A DNA stretch of 64,000 nt from Ciceribacter sp. L1K22 (GCF_017599385.1 NZ_JAGFPK010000001.1:1291299-1355298); one strand, 5' to 3'; positions 1-9,494 are shown, counted from the stretch's first letter. Notes: generated by a model from the letters alone, not told the origin. Numbers and translations are program-made.

Positions 1-57
1 CTGGCGGCGATGATCCGAGAGGCATTCTATCCCCTTTCGCGCATCCAGCTGGCGTGA
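1..57 (+). CDS. C-terminal tail of an unidentified protein (cut by window start)
   Basis: Frame 1 is open from the first base and ends in TGA at 55-57 after 18 codons, giving the tail AAMIREAFYPLSRIQLA. It is too short to identify. About 185 bases separate it from the next gene. It could be a chance open stretch, so this is only a possible gene end. Confidence 0.35.
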   Translation: MAAMIREAFYPLSRIQLA

Positions 58-241
58 TCCGCCCCGGCTGAGGCACGGCCACTATCATCGGGCGCCTACA
101 TGTTTCGGAACATCGGGACGGATTACGTATCCGCGATCGGAACCTTTTTGTTCCATCCGAATTTGCAATTTCATGTTTCCGCTGCAATAAAGCCGCCGTT
201 ACGTCGCAATTGAGATAGGATGACGCAAAAAGGAGATCCGT

Positions 242-1915
242 GTGACATTGAACACGACCGTGAACGATACCGTCAGGGAGCCGCAGGTCGATGACGTCGA
301 AGCTGTGCCGGCGCCGGAGGGGCCGACCGAGATCATCGACACCGACTATGAAATCGGCCAGGACAACATCAACTACCGTCGTCGTTTTGTCTTCGAACTC
401 GACATCCACAACATCGTCTTCAGCGTTTCGGCGCTGACGATCATCGCATTCACCCTGCTGACGCTGATGTTCCAGACGACGCTTGATCCGTTCTTCGTCG
501 GGCTGCGCGATACGCTGACAGCCAATCTCGACTGGTTCTTCCTGCTCGCGGGCAATGTCTTTCTGCTTCTGTGCGTGGCGCTGATCGTCCTGCCGCTCGG
601 CCGTATTCGGCTCGGCGGCCCCGATGCGCGGCCGGATTATGGCTATCTCTCCTGGTTCTCGATGCTCTTTGCCGCCGGCATGGGCATCGGCCTGATGTTT
701 TACGGCGTGTCCGAGCCGCTGGGCCACTACACCTCGGCCTTCGGCGGGCCGGTGATCGAGAACGGCGTTCGCACCGACTGGGCGCCGCTCGATGGTGCAG
801 CCGGCGACGCGGAGGGCGCACGCCGACTGGCGATGGCCGCCACCATCTTCCACTGGGCGCTGCATCCCTGGGCGATCTATGCGGTCGTTGCCCTGTCGCT
901 GGCGCTCTTCGCCTACAACAAAGGCCTGCCACTGACGCTTCGCTCGATCTTCTATCCGCTTCTGGGCGAGCGCGTCTGGGGCTGGCCGGGCCACATCATC
1001 GACATCCTCGCCGTCTTCGCGACCATCTTCGGCCTGTCGACCTCGCTCGGCATCGGCGCCGAGCAGGCCTCCGCCGGTCTCGACTTTCTGTTCGGCATTG
1101 CCTCGTCGACCGGCGAGATGATCTTCCTGATCATGATCATCACAGGCATCGCCACCGCCTCGGTCATCGCCGGCATGGATAGCGGCGTCAAAAGACTCTC
1201 GGAGATCAACATGGGTCTCGCGCTCCTGCTGCTGCTGTTCGTGATCTTCTTCGGTCCGACCATGCAGATCGCCTCCGGCTTCTTCCTCAACCTCTCGGCC
1301 TATGTCCAGCATCTGCCGGCACTGTCGAACCCGTTCGGCCGCACCGACGACAACTTCCGCCAGGGCTGGACCGCCTTCTACTGGGCCTGGTGGATCAGCT
1401 GGTCGCCGTTCGTCGGCATGTTCATTGCCCGCGTCAGCCGTGGCCGCACCGTGCGCGAGTTCTTGGTGGCCGTCCTGCTGATCCCGTCGCTCGTCTCCGT
1501 CCTCTGGATGACCGCGCTTGGCGGCACCGCCATCAGCCAGGTGGTCACAGATGGCCTGACCTCCGTTCAGGACGCGGCGCTTGAAATCCAGCTCTTCGAA
1601 ATGCTGGCGCACCTGCCGCTCACCTGGCTCACCTCGCTCGTCGGCATCGTTCTGGTGATCGTCTTCTTCGTCACCTCGTCGGATTCGGGTTCGCTGGTGA
1701 TCGACACGATCTCCGCCGGCGGCAAGGTCAATGCCCCTGTGCCCCAGCGCGTTTTCTGGGCCACGTTCGAGGGTCTCGTCGCGATCGCGCTCCTGCTCGG
1801 CGGCGGGCTTGCCGCGCTGCAAGCCATGGCCGTCTCCACCGGCCTGCCATTCGCCCTCGTCCTGCTCGGCGCGGCGGTGGCCCTCGTCATGGGGTTGCGC
1901 GCCGAACCGCGCTGA
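242..1915 (+). CDS. BCCT family betaine/choline/carnitine transporter
   Basis: Inner-membrane secondary transporter of 557 residues for quaternary amines such as glycine betaine or choline; the exact substrate cannot be read from the sequence. The GTG start at 242 follows AAGGAG at 230-235. The protein has about 12 hydrophobic segments. BCCT hallmarks are visible: the glycine-rich stretch GMGIGLMFYGVSEP near residue 147, TIFHWALHPWAIYA near 205, and the family signature FYWAWWISWSPFVGMFIARVSRG near 380. The acidic N-terminal tail is about 50 residues. The C-terminus is short, so it lacks the long regulatory tail of BetP/BetT-type osmosensors. It stands alone, which suggests its own promoter in the ~185 bases upstream. 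Confidence 0.93.
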   Translation: MTLNTTVNDTVREPQVDDVEAVPAPEGPTEIIDTDYEIGQDNINYRRRFVFELDIHNIVFSVSALTIIAFTLLTLMFQTTLDPFFVGLRDTLTANLDWFFLLAGNVFLLLCVALIVLPLGRIRLGGPDARPDYGYLSWFSMLFAAGMGIGLMFYGVSEPLGHYTSAFGGPVIENGVRTDWAPLDGAAGDAEGARRLAMAATIFHWALHPWAIYAVVALSLALFAYNKGLPLTLRSIFYPLLGERVWGWPGHIIDILAVFATIFGLSTSLGIGAEQASAGLDFLFGIASSTGEMIFLIMIITGIATASVIAGMDSGVKRLSEINMGLALLLLLFVIFFGPTMQIASGFFLNLSAYVQHLPALSNPFGRTDDNFRQGWTAFYWAWWISWSPFVGMFIARVSRGRTVREFLVAVLLIPSLVSVLWMTALGGTAISQVVTDGLTSVQDAALEIQLFEMLAHLPLTWLTSLVGIVLVIVFFVTSSDSGSLVIDTISAGGKVNAPVPQRVFWATFEGLVAIALLLGGGLAALQAMAVSTGLPFALVLLGAAVALVMGLRAEPR

Positions 1916-1954
1916 CAAAATCCGCCGTCGGGCGTGAGGTGGAATTGACCAACG

Positions 1955-1978
1955 GCGGCAGCCGTGCGCGGCTGCCGC
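1955..1978. terminator. GC-rich hairpin after the BCCT gene
   Basis: Perfect 9-bp arms GCGGCAGCC and GGCTGCCGC with a 6-base loop, 40 bases past the transporter stop. There is no clear T-tract, so termination is inferred only from position and stem strength. The rest of 1979-2140 shows nothing I recognise. Confidence 0.4.
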
Positions 1979-2140
1979 TAAGCCGCCCGCCAGCGCCTTT
2001 TCGACCGGGGTTCAGGCAGGGAATCGAATGTCGCTGCCTGGCCCCGCGGCGGAAACGAACCAGCAAGAATTGTTGCCGTCCTTGCCGCCTGGGCGTCTGT
2101 CGCCAAACCGGATGGCCCATTCCATACCTTTGGCGCCTTG

Positions 2141-3367
2141 TCACGAAGACAGCAAAAGCGCTTTCCGGCGCGCCAGAAACGTGCGCGTGGCCGGATCGGG
2201 GCTCAACGTGATCGCCTGATCGTAGGCGGCGCGGGCGTTCGCCTGGTCTCCAACAACCGCCAGGAGGTGGGCGCGCACCGCCCACCAAGGCTGATACTGG
2301 CGTGCTTGGGCGGTCTCGGCATCGTCAAGTATCGCAAGGCCCGCCGCCGGTTCCCCGCACTCGCCAAGGGCAGCGGCGAGGCCGGTTAAGGCTCCCGTCG
2401 TCGGGTACAAGGCCACCAGCCCCCGATAGAGTGCGGCGATTGCCTGCCAATCCGTCGTGAGGCCATGGCGCCTGGCGACATGTGCGGCAGCGATCGCGGC
2501 TTCGATCTGATAGCGCCCGAGGCTGGCCTCGCTTGCGGCGAGCCGGAGCGCCATGTCGGCGTCATCGAGCAGGCGAGCGTCCCACAAACACATGTCCTGC
2601 TTGTCTAGCGGGACAAGGCAGCCCTCCGCATCCACCCGCGCGGGTCTGCGGGCCTGGGTGTGGAGCATGAGCGCGAAAAGCGCCTGCGCCTCGGCTTCGC
2701 GGGGCATCTGGGCGGCGACGAGACTCCCGAGCCAGATTGCCTCGCGTGCCAGGGAGGAGGATTTGGCGTCCCCTGCGCCCTCGCCATCGGTACCCACGGT
2801 AAAGGCAACATAGATTGCATCCAGCACATGGCTCAGCCGTGGCGCGAGGTCAGCACCCTCGGGAATCGAAAAACCGATCCGCGCCGCTTCGATTTTAGCG
2901 CGGGCCCGCGTCAGCCGCTGGCCCAGTGTCCCCGGCGGTATCAGGAAGGCGCCGGCCATGCGTCGCGCATCAAGCCCGAGCACGAGTTGTAGCATCAACG
3001 GCGTGCGCATCCGCGCATCGATGGAGGGGTGGGCGCAGACGAACATCAGGTTCAGCGTGCGGTCTGGGGTGACGGCCTGTCCCATATCGGCGCGTTCCTC
3101 TTCCAGGATAGCAAGGGTGTCGGCCGCCCGCGCCGCACGCGCTGACCTGCGGGCGGTATCGGCCGCGCGATTGCGCGCGGTTGCCACAAGCCAGCCCTCG
3201 GGATTGTCGGGGACGCCCCGAAGTGGCCAGACTTCCAGCGCGCGCAGCACCGCATCCGAGAGGGCGTCCATGGCGTCGGTCACACCGCCTGTCCGGGCGG
3301 CGAGGATGGCGACGAGCCTGCCATGAGACAGGCGCGCCACCTTCTCGATCTGTTCGGCCGTGTTCAC
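2141..3367 (-). CDS. ECF-type RNA polymerase sigma factor, ECF42-like, with C-terminal TPR-type domain
   Basis: Predicted sigma factor of 408 residues, about twice the usual ECF length. The first ~180 residues hold regions 2 and 4 (NPEGWLVATARNRAADTAR in region 2; GTLGQRLTRARAKIE in the region 4 helix-turn-helix). The remaining ~220 residues are a helical, TPR-like extension with the stretch LDKQDMCLWDARLLDDA, typical of ECF42 proteins. These lack an anti-sigma factor, and the extension is thought to control activity. The GTG start overlaps the stop of the upstream DGPF gene by 4 bases (GTGA), implying coupled translation. Pairing with a DGPF protein is the classic ECF42 context. The signal it answers is unknown. 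Confidence 0.9.
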   Translation of the reverse strand: MNTAEQIEKVARLSHGRLVAILAARTGGVTDAMDALSDAVLRALEVWPLRGVPDNPEGWLVATARNRAADTARRSARAARAADTLAILEEERADMGQAVTPDRTLNLMFVCAHPSIDARMRTPLMLQLVLGLDARRMAGAFLIPPGTLGQRLTRARAKIEAARIGFSIPEGADLAPRLSHVLDAIYVAFTVGTDGEGAGDAKSSSLAREAIWLGSLVAAQMPREAEAQALFALMLHTQARRPARVDAEGCLVPLDKQDMCLWDARLLDDADMALRLAASEASLGRYQIEAAIAAAHVARRHGLTTDWQAIAALYRGLVALYPTTGALTGLAAALGECGEPAAGLAILDDAETAQARQYQPWWAVRAHLLAVVGDQANARAAYDQAITLSPDPATRTFLARRKALLLSS

Positions 3368-3720
3368 GCAGCCCCGCGCGTCACAACAGGACGCACCTCT
3401 ACCGCTCCGGAGGACGCGGCGGGGTTCAACGCCGCCCAGTGCAGCGCAGCGTCCAGGTCGGGCACCTCGATGAGGTAGTAGCCACCGAATTGTTCCTTGC
3501 TGGCGGCATAGGGGCCGTCTTGGATGTCGCGTGCTTCGCCGCGTACACGCAGAGTGGTTGCCGTGTGCGGCGGGTGCAGGGCGTTTCCGCCAACGAACAC
3601 ACCAGCCTCCATGAGGGCACGGGTATAGGCACCCCAGACCTCGCCTTCTGCAGCGGCGGCGACCGCAGCGGCATCGGCATACTCCGAGGGCGGGGTATAG
3701 TTGAGGATCATGTACTGCAT
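3364..3720 (-). CDS. YCII-related DGPF-domain protein
   Basis: Small cytoplasmic alpha/beta protein of 118 residues with the DGPF-type motif (here DGPYAASKEQFGGYYLIEV, near residue 70) and the N-terminal MQYMILNYTP strand usual in this family. Function is not established. Genes of this family are the standard partners and likely targets of ECF42 sigma factors. It ends inside the start of the sigma factor gene (GTGA overlap) and begins 16 bases after the secreted-protein gene, so the three probably form one operon. Confidence 0.88.
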   Translation of the reverse strand: MQYMILNYTPPSEYADAAAVAAAAEGEVWGAYTRALMEAGVFVGGNALHPPHTATTLRVRGEARDIQDGPYAASKEQFGGYYLIEVPDLDAALHWAALNPAASSGAVEVRPVVTRGAA

Positions 3721-3736
3721 GGTTACGATCTCCTTC

Positions 3737-4315
3737 TTAGCGGGCCACGACGGCGGTCAGCAGTGCGGTGGGTGTCTTGTCGGCTGAGCACATATCGTTG
3801 TCAGCCGGCCGCACGCCGAAGTGAAGCCCCTCGTCGGTCAGGGCGAGGAGGTCGTGATCTTCTCCGCAGTCTGCCACAGGCCGCCATGCGGCACAGCCGG
3901 TTTCGGAAATGTCGGCCTCGAGGTTCAAGGTCAGTCCGCAGTCGGCCATACCCATAGCGGCGGCGATCTCGGGCACCGGGGTCAGCAGGGTAAGATGCTT
4001 CCAGTCCTCATTGAACACCGTGTGGAAAGCGCCGGGCACGGCCCCGGAGGGGTTTTTCACGGTGTATTCGCCACCGGTTCGGAACTGGAAGGTGCGCTGT
4101 GTCATGCCCGGATCAAGCGCATGTATGAAGGTCAGGCTCCACCGACCATCGGCAAAGACGAATTCGCGCGTGCCGTAGCCGCCATACCACTGTTCGACGG
4201 CGGGGCTCTGGAAGGTGCCGTTCAGCGCCTGAAGCGCGGCAACGGCGGTTGAGTCAGCCTTGGCCGGCGTGACAACGGCCAAGGCGGATGCGACTGCGAG
4301 AACAAGGAATTTCAT
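3737..4315 (-). CDS. Secreted/periplasmic protein upstream of the ECF42 pair, possibly APCDD1-like
   Basis: 192 residues with an N-terminal signal peptide (MKFLVLAVASALAVVTPAKA, likely cleaved after AKA). The mature part has four cysteines (in ADCGL, TGCAA, ADCGE and DMCSA) that could form disulfides. Blocks such as EFVFADGRWSLTFIHALDP and FQFRTGGEYTV resemble APCDD1-type domains, but I cannot confirm that by eye. It is the first gene of a likely three-gene operon with the DGPF protein and ECF42 sigma factor, 16 bases apart. This suggests an envelope role in whatever response that sigma factor controls. Confidence 0.75.
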   Translation of the reverse strand: MKFLVLAVASALAVVTPAKADSTAVAALQALNGTFQSPAVEQWYGGYGTREFVFADGRWSLTFIHALDPGMTQRTFQFRTGGEYTVKNPSGAVPGAFHTVFNEDWKHLTLLTPVPEIAAAMGMADCGLTLNLEADISETGCAAWRPVADCGEDHDLLALTDEGLHFGVRPADNDMCSADKTPTALLTAVVAR

Positions 4316-4454
4316 GGGGTAATACCTTCTCCTGTGCCGACGCCCCCTATGGGCGCCGATACCCCATGACGATTGGCCAACGGCGCATTTCTACATCCAG
4401 CCAGTCGGCAATCGCGCTGATGCGGATTTTTTTGCTCCGGTTGGCCGAAGGGCG

Positions 4455-6053
4455 CTATTCCGACAGCGCCCGGCGCATGCGCCTCAGGATCACGCCGCGC
4501 TGCCGGTCGTCGGCCGCCTCCATCAGGTCGTGCTGCAGATCCAGCACCAGCGACTGGAACTCGTTGTGCCAGTCGCGGCTGCCCATCAGCATCGGCTCGA
4601 TCCGGGGGGCAGGTGCCTCGCTCACCAGAACCGGCTTGCCGTTCTTCGCGAGCCGGTAGCAGGAATCGAGCCTCGGCGGGATCACCTGTCCTTCCATCAG
4701 GAAATCCGCGAGCCTGGCGGCAAGCCCCGCGATCTGCGGCTCTTCGCCATGCACCAGAAAAATGCCGCCGCTGATCGGGCTTCGCGCCCGGACCCAGTCG
4801 GTCAGCTCCTCCGCATCCGCATGGCCGGAATAGACATCGAGCGTGCGGATGCGGGCCCGCACGTTGATCTCCTCGCCCTGGATGCGCACCGTCGATGCCC
4901 CCTCGGCCAGAATGCGCCCCAGCGTACCGGCCGCCTGGTAACCCACCAGCAGAACCGTGCCTTCCTCCCGCCAGAGCCAGTTTTTCAACCGATGCCGGAT
5001 CCGGCCCGCATCGCACATGCCGCTCGCCGCGATGACGATGTGGAACTCGCGAATATGATCGACCGACTTCGACTGCTCCACCGTCTCCGTGAACCGCAGA
5101 TTGCGTGAGCGGAAGGCGCGCGCCAGCTGCTCGCCGTTTTCCAGGTCGCGGGCATGCCGCAGGAAGATCTCGCTGGCGCGGGTGGCAAGCGGAGAATCGA
5201 TGATGACAGGGCAATGCGGGATCTGCCCCTCCTGCATCAGGAACATGAGGTCCGCCACCAGCTCCTGCGTGCGCTCCACCGCGAAGGAGGGGATCAGCAG
5301 CGCTCCGCCGGGCCTGTAGGCGCCGTCCACCTCCCGTTTCAGCGCCTTCAGCCGCGCGGCATCGTCCAGTTCCTCGCGCTCGGTATTGCCATAGGTGCTT
5401 TCGGTGATCACGTAATCGACCGCGCTCGGCCCTTCCGGCTCATATTGCAGCAGCTTGTGATGCGGGCCGATATCGCCGGAAAACGCAAGCCGCACCGGCG
5501 TGCCATGGCCCGCCTCCATCTCGATCGAGGCCGAGCCCAGCAGATGCCCGGCATTCCACAAGCGAAAGCGGATACCGTCGGCCGCCTCCTGCCAGACCTT
5601 CAGCTCCACCGGCCGCATCAGCGTCGCGGTCCGCGCCGCGTCCGCCGCGTCGTAGATCGGCTCCACCGTCTTGCGGCCGCGATGGGCGTTGCGCCGGTTG
5701 AGCGTTTCCACTTCCATTTCCTGGATATGCGCCGAATCCGGTAGCATTACCGAGCAGAGATCGATCGTACCGCGCGTCGCGAAGATCGGCCCGTCGAACC
5801 CGGCCTTGACAAGTTTCGGCAACAGCCCCGAATGGTCGATATGCGCGTGCGTCAGGATGACGGCGTCGATCCGTCGGGGATCGAACGGGAAGGCGCGGTA
5901 ATTGAGCTCCTTCTCGCTCTTCGACCCTTGGAACATGCCGCAGTCGACAAGCACGCGGCTCTCCCCCAGCGTCACAAGGTGACACGACCCGGTAACGGTC
6001 CCCGCCGCTCCGTGGAAACTGATGGACGGCTGTTCCGGCATATGAAGTGTCAT
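4455..6053 (-). CDS. MBL-fold beta-CASP RNA nuclease (CPSF/Ysh1-like)
   Basis: 532-residue metallo-beta-lactamase-fold enzyme of the beta-CASP group, expected to cleave RNA using two zinc ions. The HxHxDH metal motif is HAHIDH at residues 69-74, preceded by GAAGTVTGSCHLV. Further motifs are TESTYGN, the beta-CASP block AASGMCDAGRIRHRLKNW, SGHADAEEL and LVHGEE. The ATG start follows GGGAGGA. It stands alone, with about 140 bases on each side. Bacterial members of this CPSF-like branch are annotated as exonucleases, but in vivo substrates are poorly known. Confidence 0.9.
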   Translation of the reverse strand: MTLHMPEQPSISFHGAAGTVTGSCHLVTLGESRVLVDCGMFQGSKSEKELNYRAFPFDPRRIDAVILTHAHIDHSGLLPKLVKAGFDGPIFATRGTIDLCSVMLPDSAHIQEMEVETLNRRNAHRGRKTVEPIYDAADAARTATLMRPVELKVWQEAADGIRFRLWNAGHLLGSASIEMEAGHGTPVRLAFSGDIGPHHKLLQYEPEGPSAVDYVITESTYGNTEREELDDAARLKALKREVDGAYRPGGALLIPSFAVERTQELVADLMFLMQEGQIPHCPVIIDSPLATRASEIFLRHARDLENGEQLARAFRSRNLRFTETVEQSKSVDHIREFHIVIAASGMCDAGRIRHRLKNWLWREEGTVLLVGYQAAGTLGRILAEGASTVRIQGEEINVRARIRTLDVYSGHADAEELTDWVRARSPISGGIFLVHGEEPQIAGLAARLADFLMEGQVIPPRLDSCYRLAKNGKPVLVSEAPAPRIEPMLMGSRDWHNEFQSLVLDLQHDLMEAADDRQRGVILRRMRRALSE

Positions 6054-6198
6054 GACATCCTCCCGCGATCTTTTTTTAATTCTGGATCACAGGTTTACGC
6101 CCGCCGGCGAGTGAGGTCGAGTGCGGCGGGGGATGAGATAGATCGCGTCGGGGTCGGTCGCTTGTCCAGTCGCCGCGCAAGGCTTCGGGAGGCTGCGG

Positions 6199-8094
6199 TC
6201 AGCCGATACGGTCGGCGGCCAGTCCTTTGACGAGCTTTTGCTGTACCTTGGCCGTCGCTTCCGCCTTTGTCACGACGCCGTCCTTGTTGACGTCCAAGCC
6301 GTCGTTTTGCGTGTATTGCTTCGTCCCCTGGACAAAGAGCGCGTAGCTTTCCGGTTTGCCGATGGCGGCTGGCCAGAGGACCGCCATATAGACGTCAGAC
6401 AGCGATGCCAGATTGCGACCGGCGGCGACCCGCCGAAAATACTTCTCGACCCATTTGAGCTGTTCGGTCGCGGTCATTGCCGCCAGGGCGGCCGTCGATG
6501 TGCCGAGATCTTCCGCGGTGCTTCCCATGAACTGGATAAGACCCGTCGCTCCGCTTCCGGCAGCGTTTTTCTTGTCCGGCGCAAAGGTTTCGCCCGTCTC
6601 GAAGGCCATGACGGCCATGAGGTGATCGGGATCGATGTGAAGCCGTTCGCATAGGTCAAGCACAGTCTCGTTGAAATTGGGGTGCTTCGCCGTCACCTGG
6701 CCCCAAGCGATCTGGCGTCCGACCGAGCCTTTGGTAACGCTATAGCCGGGATTTCCGGAAATCGCCGAATCGAACTCGAACTGAGGTAGTTCGAACCCCA
6801 GCGCGCCGGCTGTTTCGGCGCCAACAATTCCGTCCACGGAGCCCCGCGTCTTGATCTGGAACTCCTTGATCGCATTGAAAGTCTCGGGTCCGAAATCACC
6901 ATCGACGCCAACATCGGCGCCCCGAGCCTTGAGACTTGCCTGTAACTTCTTCACCAGAGCCCCCTCGCTACCGAAGCGGAGGATGACGGACTTGCCCTTG
7001 CAGCGATTGATGATCATCTGCTGGACTTCGGCGGCGTCGAACAAAACGTACTCGGTACTGCCGTATTCCTGCGAGAGGCCGCGCCTGAAAGGAGCGATGA
7101 ACTTCTTCCAGGGGCCGCGTTCGCTGCCCTCTGTTCCTTTGGTCACGAGCCCAGCGATCGTCTGGCATCCCGCCGAGGAAAATTTCGCATCCGGAATCTT
7201 GCCATCCGGTCCCATGCCGAAGGCGCAGTGGATGTTGTCGCCGGCACCCTCGGTCACCGTCCAGGGGTCGTTCCCGTCATAGTCGAGATCGTCTCCGGTT
7301 CGCTGGAGCGTGATGAAGCAGCTCTGCCGCAACGCCCAGTGCCCGCTCGCACCCTCCGAAAACTTGTGCCAGCCGGGGATGTATTTCTTGTATCGCCCGC
7401 GCCCCAACTGGTTGACATCCTTACCACCCTTGGAAACAGCGCCTGCCACAACGCTTCGATACGGCACCGTCGAGCCGGGAAAGAGAGCGAGGCCCTTTCC
7501 CGGTTTCCACAAGCCAATCGTGCAGTTCATCGTGGTGTAGTTAAGTTCGCGCATTTCCAGCGCGTGGCCGGGGCCGAAATCCGTGCCGGAATAGTCGACG
7601 GGACGGCATCCTCGTATTCCGAAGACGACGATCCCCGCCGTCGGCAATGGAAACTGGGATCGCTTCCAAAGCGCGATCAGATGCGCTTCGGTCAGTGTCA
7701 GCGGTCCGCCGGCCACGGCGGGAGGCGGAGGAGCGGTGATGTCCTCTGGCGCGACCACCGGTTCAGACGGGACGGGCTCCGTCGCCACCTCTTCTTCCGA
7801 CGATTGGGCGAGTATGGCCTCGATTTCCTTCTGAAGCGCTTCAGCATCCTCCGCAGGACTGGGCGGCTGACTGGTCCCGCCGTCGATTAGCTTGCGCAAC
7901 GCCGCAACTTCATCGCTGAGTTCGAACAGTGACAGAAGCGCGAACCGGTCCAATGCCTTGTTAACACGTGCCGCGAGAACCTCGAGTTTCTCCATGGTTT
8001 GCGTGTCGTTGGCCGCTCGGGCGCGATTGTACTGGCTCTGGAGGTCGTCGAGCATGGAGTAGAGCTGCCGTTCAAGCGTCAGTTTGTCTGTCAT
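6199..8094 (-). CDS. Peptidoglycan-binding, lysozyme-like protein with C-terminal EF-hand
   Basis: 631 residues. Order: helical, probably coiled-coil N-terminus (1-110), a Pro/Glu-rich linker, an unassigned domain (~150-365), a PG_binding_1 domain (~370-434, with GVDGDFGPETFNAIKEFQ), a lysozyme/transglycosylase-like domain (~486-590, FETGETF then GATGLIQFMGSTAEDLG), and one EF-hand loop, DVNKDGVVTKAE, near 601-612. The last part suggests calcium control or stabilisation. There is no N-terminal signal peptide, so export needs another route or the protein is cytoplasmic. It starts 15 bases after the lipoprotein gene, as one operon. Confidence 0.75.
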   Translation of the reverse strand: MTDKLTLERQLYSMLDDLQSQYNRARAANDTQTMEKLEVLAARVNKALDRFALLSLFELSDEVAALRKLIDGGTSQPPSPAEDAEALQKEIEAILAQSSEEEVATEPVPSEPVVAPEDITAPPPPAVAGGPLTLTEAHLIALWKRSQFPLPTAGIVVFGIRGCRPVDYSGTDFGPGHALEMRELNYTTMNCTIGLWKPGKGLALFPGSTVPYRSVVAGAVSKGGKDVNQLGRGRYKKYIPGWHKFSEGASGHWALRQSCFITLQRTGDDLDYDGNDPWTVTEGAGDNIHCAFGMGPDGKIPDAKFSSAGCQTIAGLVTKGTEGSERGPWKKFIAPFRRGLSQEYGSTEYVLFDAAEVQQMIINRCKGKSVILRFGSEGALVKKLQASLKARGADVGVDGDFGPETFNAIKEFQIKTRGSVDGIVGAETAGALGFELPQFEFDSAISGNPGYSVTKGSVGRQIAWGQVTAKHPNFNETVLDLCERLHIDPDHLMAVMAFETGETFAPDKKNAAGSGATGLIQFMGSTAEDLGTSTAALAAMTATEQLKWVEKYFRRVAAGRNLASLSDVYMAVLWPAAIGKPESYALFVQGTKQYTQNDGLDVNKDGVVTKAEATAKVQQKLVKGLAADRIG

Positions 8095-8109
8095 GGCAAG
8101 CGACCTTCG

Positions 8110-9018
8110 TTATTGGGAGCGGGCGATCTCGGCAGTGATGGCGGCTTCGCGCAGCTTGATGGACTGGCTGAGAAGAGCGGTGGCGGAAAGTTGTGTTGGG
8201 CTACGGGCAGCCTGAACGGCGGCATCCATCGCCAACAGCGTTTGATCCAGCATCACCACCCATGCGGCCAGTTCCCTGCGAAACTGCAGCAGGTCGTCCC
8301 GTGCCGCCGGATTGATCCCAATGCCGGTTGCCAAGGATGTTCCGGAGTTGGCGCGAACGACGATTCGGTAAATGTCCTGGCTTCCTTCGCGCAGCCTCAC
8401 CAGCAGGGCACGCATATGCGGATATTGCGCGATGAGGCGCGAACGAAATTCGGCGTAGGTTTGCAGCTTGAGAATCTCGTCGAAGGCGGGACTGAGCTGG
8501 CGCGCGATCGTCATGGCGGCGCCACAGGCAGCACACAGATCCTTCATCGCCTCGACGAGGTTGGAGCCGGCAGCTCCGGTTGCTGCGAGCGTTGCACTGC
8601 TGTCTCGAATAAGGGTTCCCGTGCTGTCAAGCGTAGTTGCGATCTCCGTGACGCGCGCCCGCACGAGGTTGGCGCCTTCGCCATTCGCAAGCCCAAGTAG
8701 AACCTTGTTGTAATCCCTGACCGCTCTTAAACTGGAGCGCAGCGAGGCGGTTGCGGGTGCGTCGCCCGTTTCGAGGTAGTAACGGGCAAGGTCGGGATGA
8801 AACTCGCGGATATCGAGCTTTTCGGAAAACGCCCGCTGCATGACGGTGCGTTCGGCGGTGGACAGTCGGTCGAGGACCCGTTCACCCTGGGCGTGCTGCG
8901 CATCGAATGCTTGATCGTAGAAGCCGAATTCCGTAAATCCCGGCGTGCATGATGCAAGCGATGACAAGCACAGCCACGCGGCCACACATCGAGCGACATT
9001 GCCCCATATCGATGCCAC
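8110..9018 (-). CDS. Predicted lipoprotein of unknown function
   Basis: About 302 residues from a GTG start at 9018, which I prefer because GGGAGGA lies 7 bases upstream and it gives a proper signal peptide (GNVARCVAAWLCLSSLASC) with lipobox LASC. An upstream start at 9075 would add 19 residues before the signal. The mature protein is helix-rich, with a CAAC pair in the middle. I do not recognise the family. It lies immediately upstream of the muramidase-like gene, so a joint cell-wall role is likely but inferred. Confidence 0.7.
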   Translation of the reverse strand: MASIWGNVARCVAAWLCLSSLASCTPGFTEFGFYDQAFDAQHAQGERVLDRLSTAERTVMQRAFSEKLDIREFHPDLARYYLETGDAPATASLRSSLRAVRDYNKVLLGLANGEGANLVRARVTEIATTLDSTGTLIRDSSATLAATGAAGSNLVEAMKDLCAACGAAMTIARQLSPAFDEILKLQTYAEFRSRLIAQYPHMRALLVRLREGSQDIYRIVVRANSGTSLATGIGINPAARDDLLQFRRELAAWVVMLDQTLLAMDAAVQAARSPTQLSATALLSQSIKLREAAITAEIARSQ

Positions 9019-9152
9019 GCCCCATCCTCCCGCACGACACCTCACAACGCGAGCATCATGCTCGCAGCAATTCAAGGTAGCATATAGGCCGGCGTTTGTC
9101 GCGTGTAAAATTCAAAGCGCCTATTGTTGAGGTTGCGGCTTTTGCCGTCTCC

Positions 9153-9494
9153 TCACCCCCGAAACACGAAAGCGGCCCCCGCCGCGATCAGGCAGAAGCC
9201 GATCACGTGGTTGATGGTCAGCGCTTCCTTCAGCCAGAACACCGAGAAGCCGGCGAACACCACGAGCGTGATCACTTCCTGCATCGTCTTCAGCTGTGCC
9301 GTTGTGTAGACCGCGCTGCCCATGCGGTTGGCGGGCACGGCAAGGCAGTATTCGAAGAAGGCGATGCCCCAGCTGACGAGGATGGCGAGCGCGATCGCCG
9401 ATCCCTTGTGCTTCAGGTGGCCGTACCACGCAAACGTCATGAACACGTTGGAGGCAATCAGCATCAGGGGCGGGAGAATCATGTTGGCGGACAT
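9153..9494 (-). CDS. DUF486 (DMT-like) small membrane protein
   Basis: 113 residues from the ATG at 9494, which has AGGAA upstream; an upstream start at 9533 would add an arginine-rich tail unlikely to be real. Four hydrophobic segments fill the protein, with the family stretches SNVFMTFAWYGHLK and YCLAVPANRMG. DUF486 proteins resemble small drug/metabolite exporters; transport activity is not shown. It is a single gene, followed convergently by no obvious partner. Confidence 0.88.
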   Translation of the reverse strand: MSANMILPPLMLIASNVFMTFAWYGHLKHKGSAIALAILVSWGIAFFEYCLAVPANRMGSAVYTTAQLKTMQEVITLVVFAGFSVFWLKEALTINHVIGFCLIAAGAAFVFRG

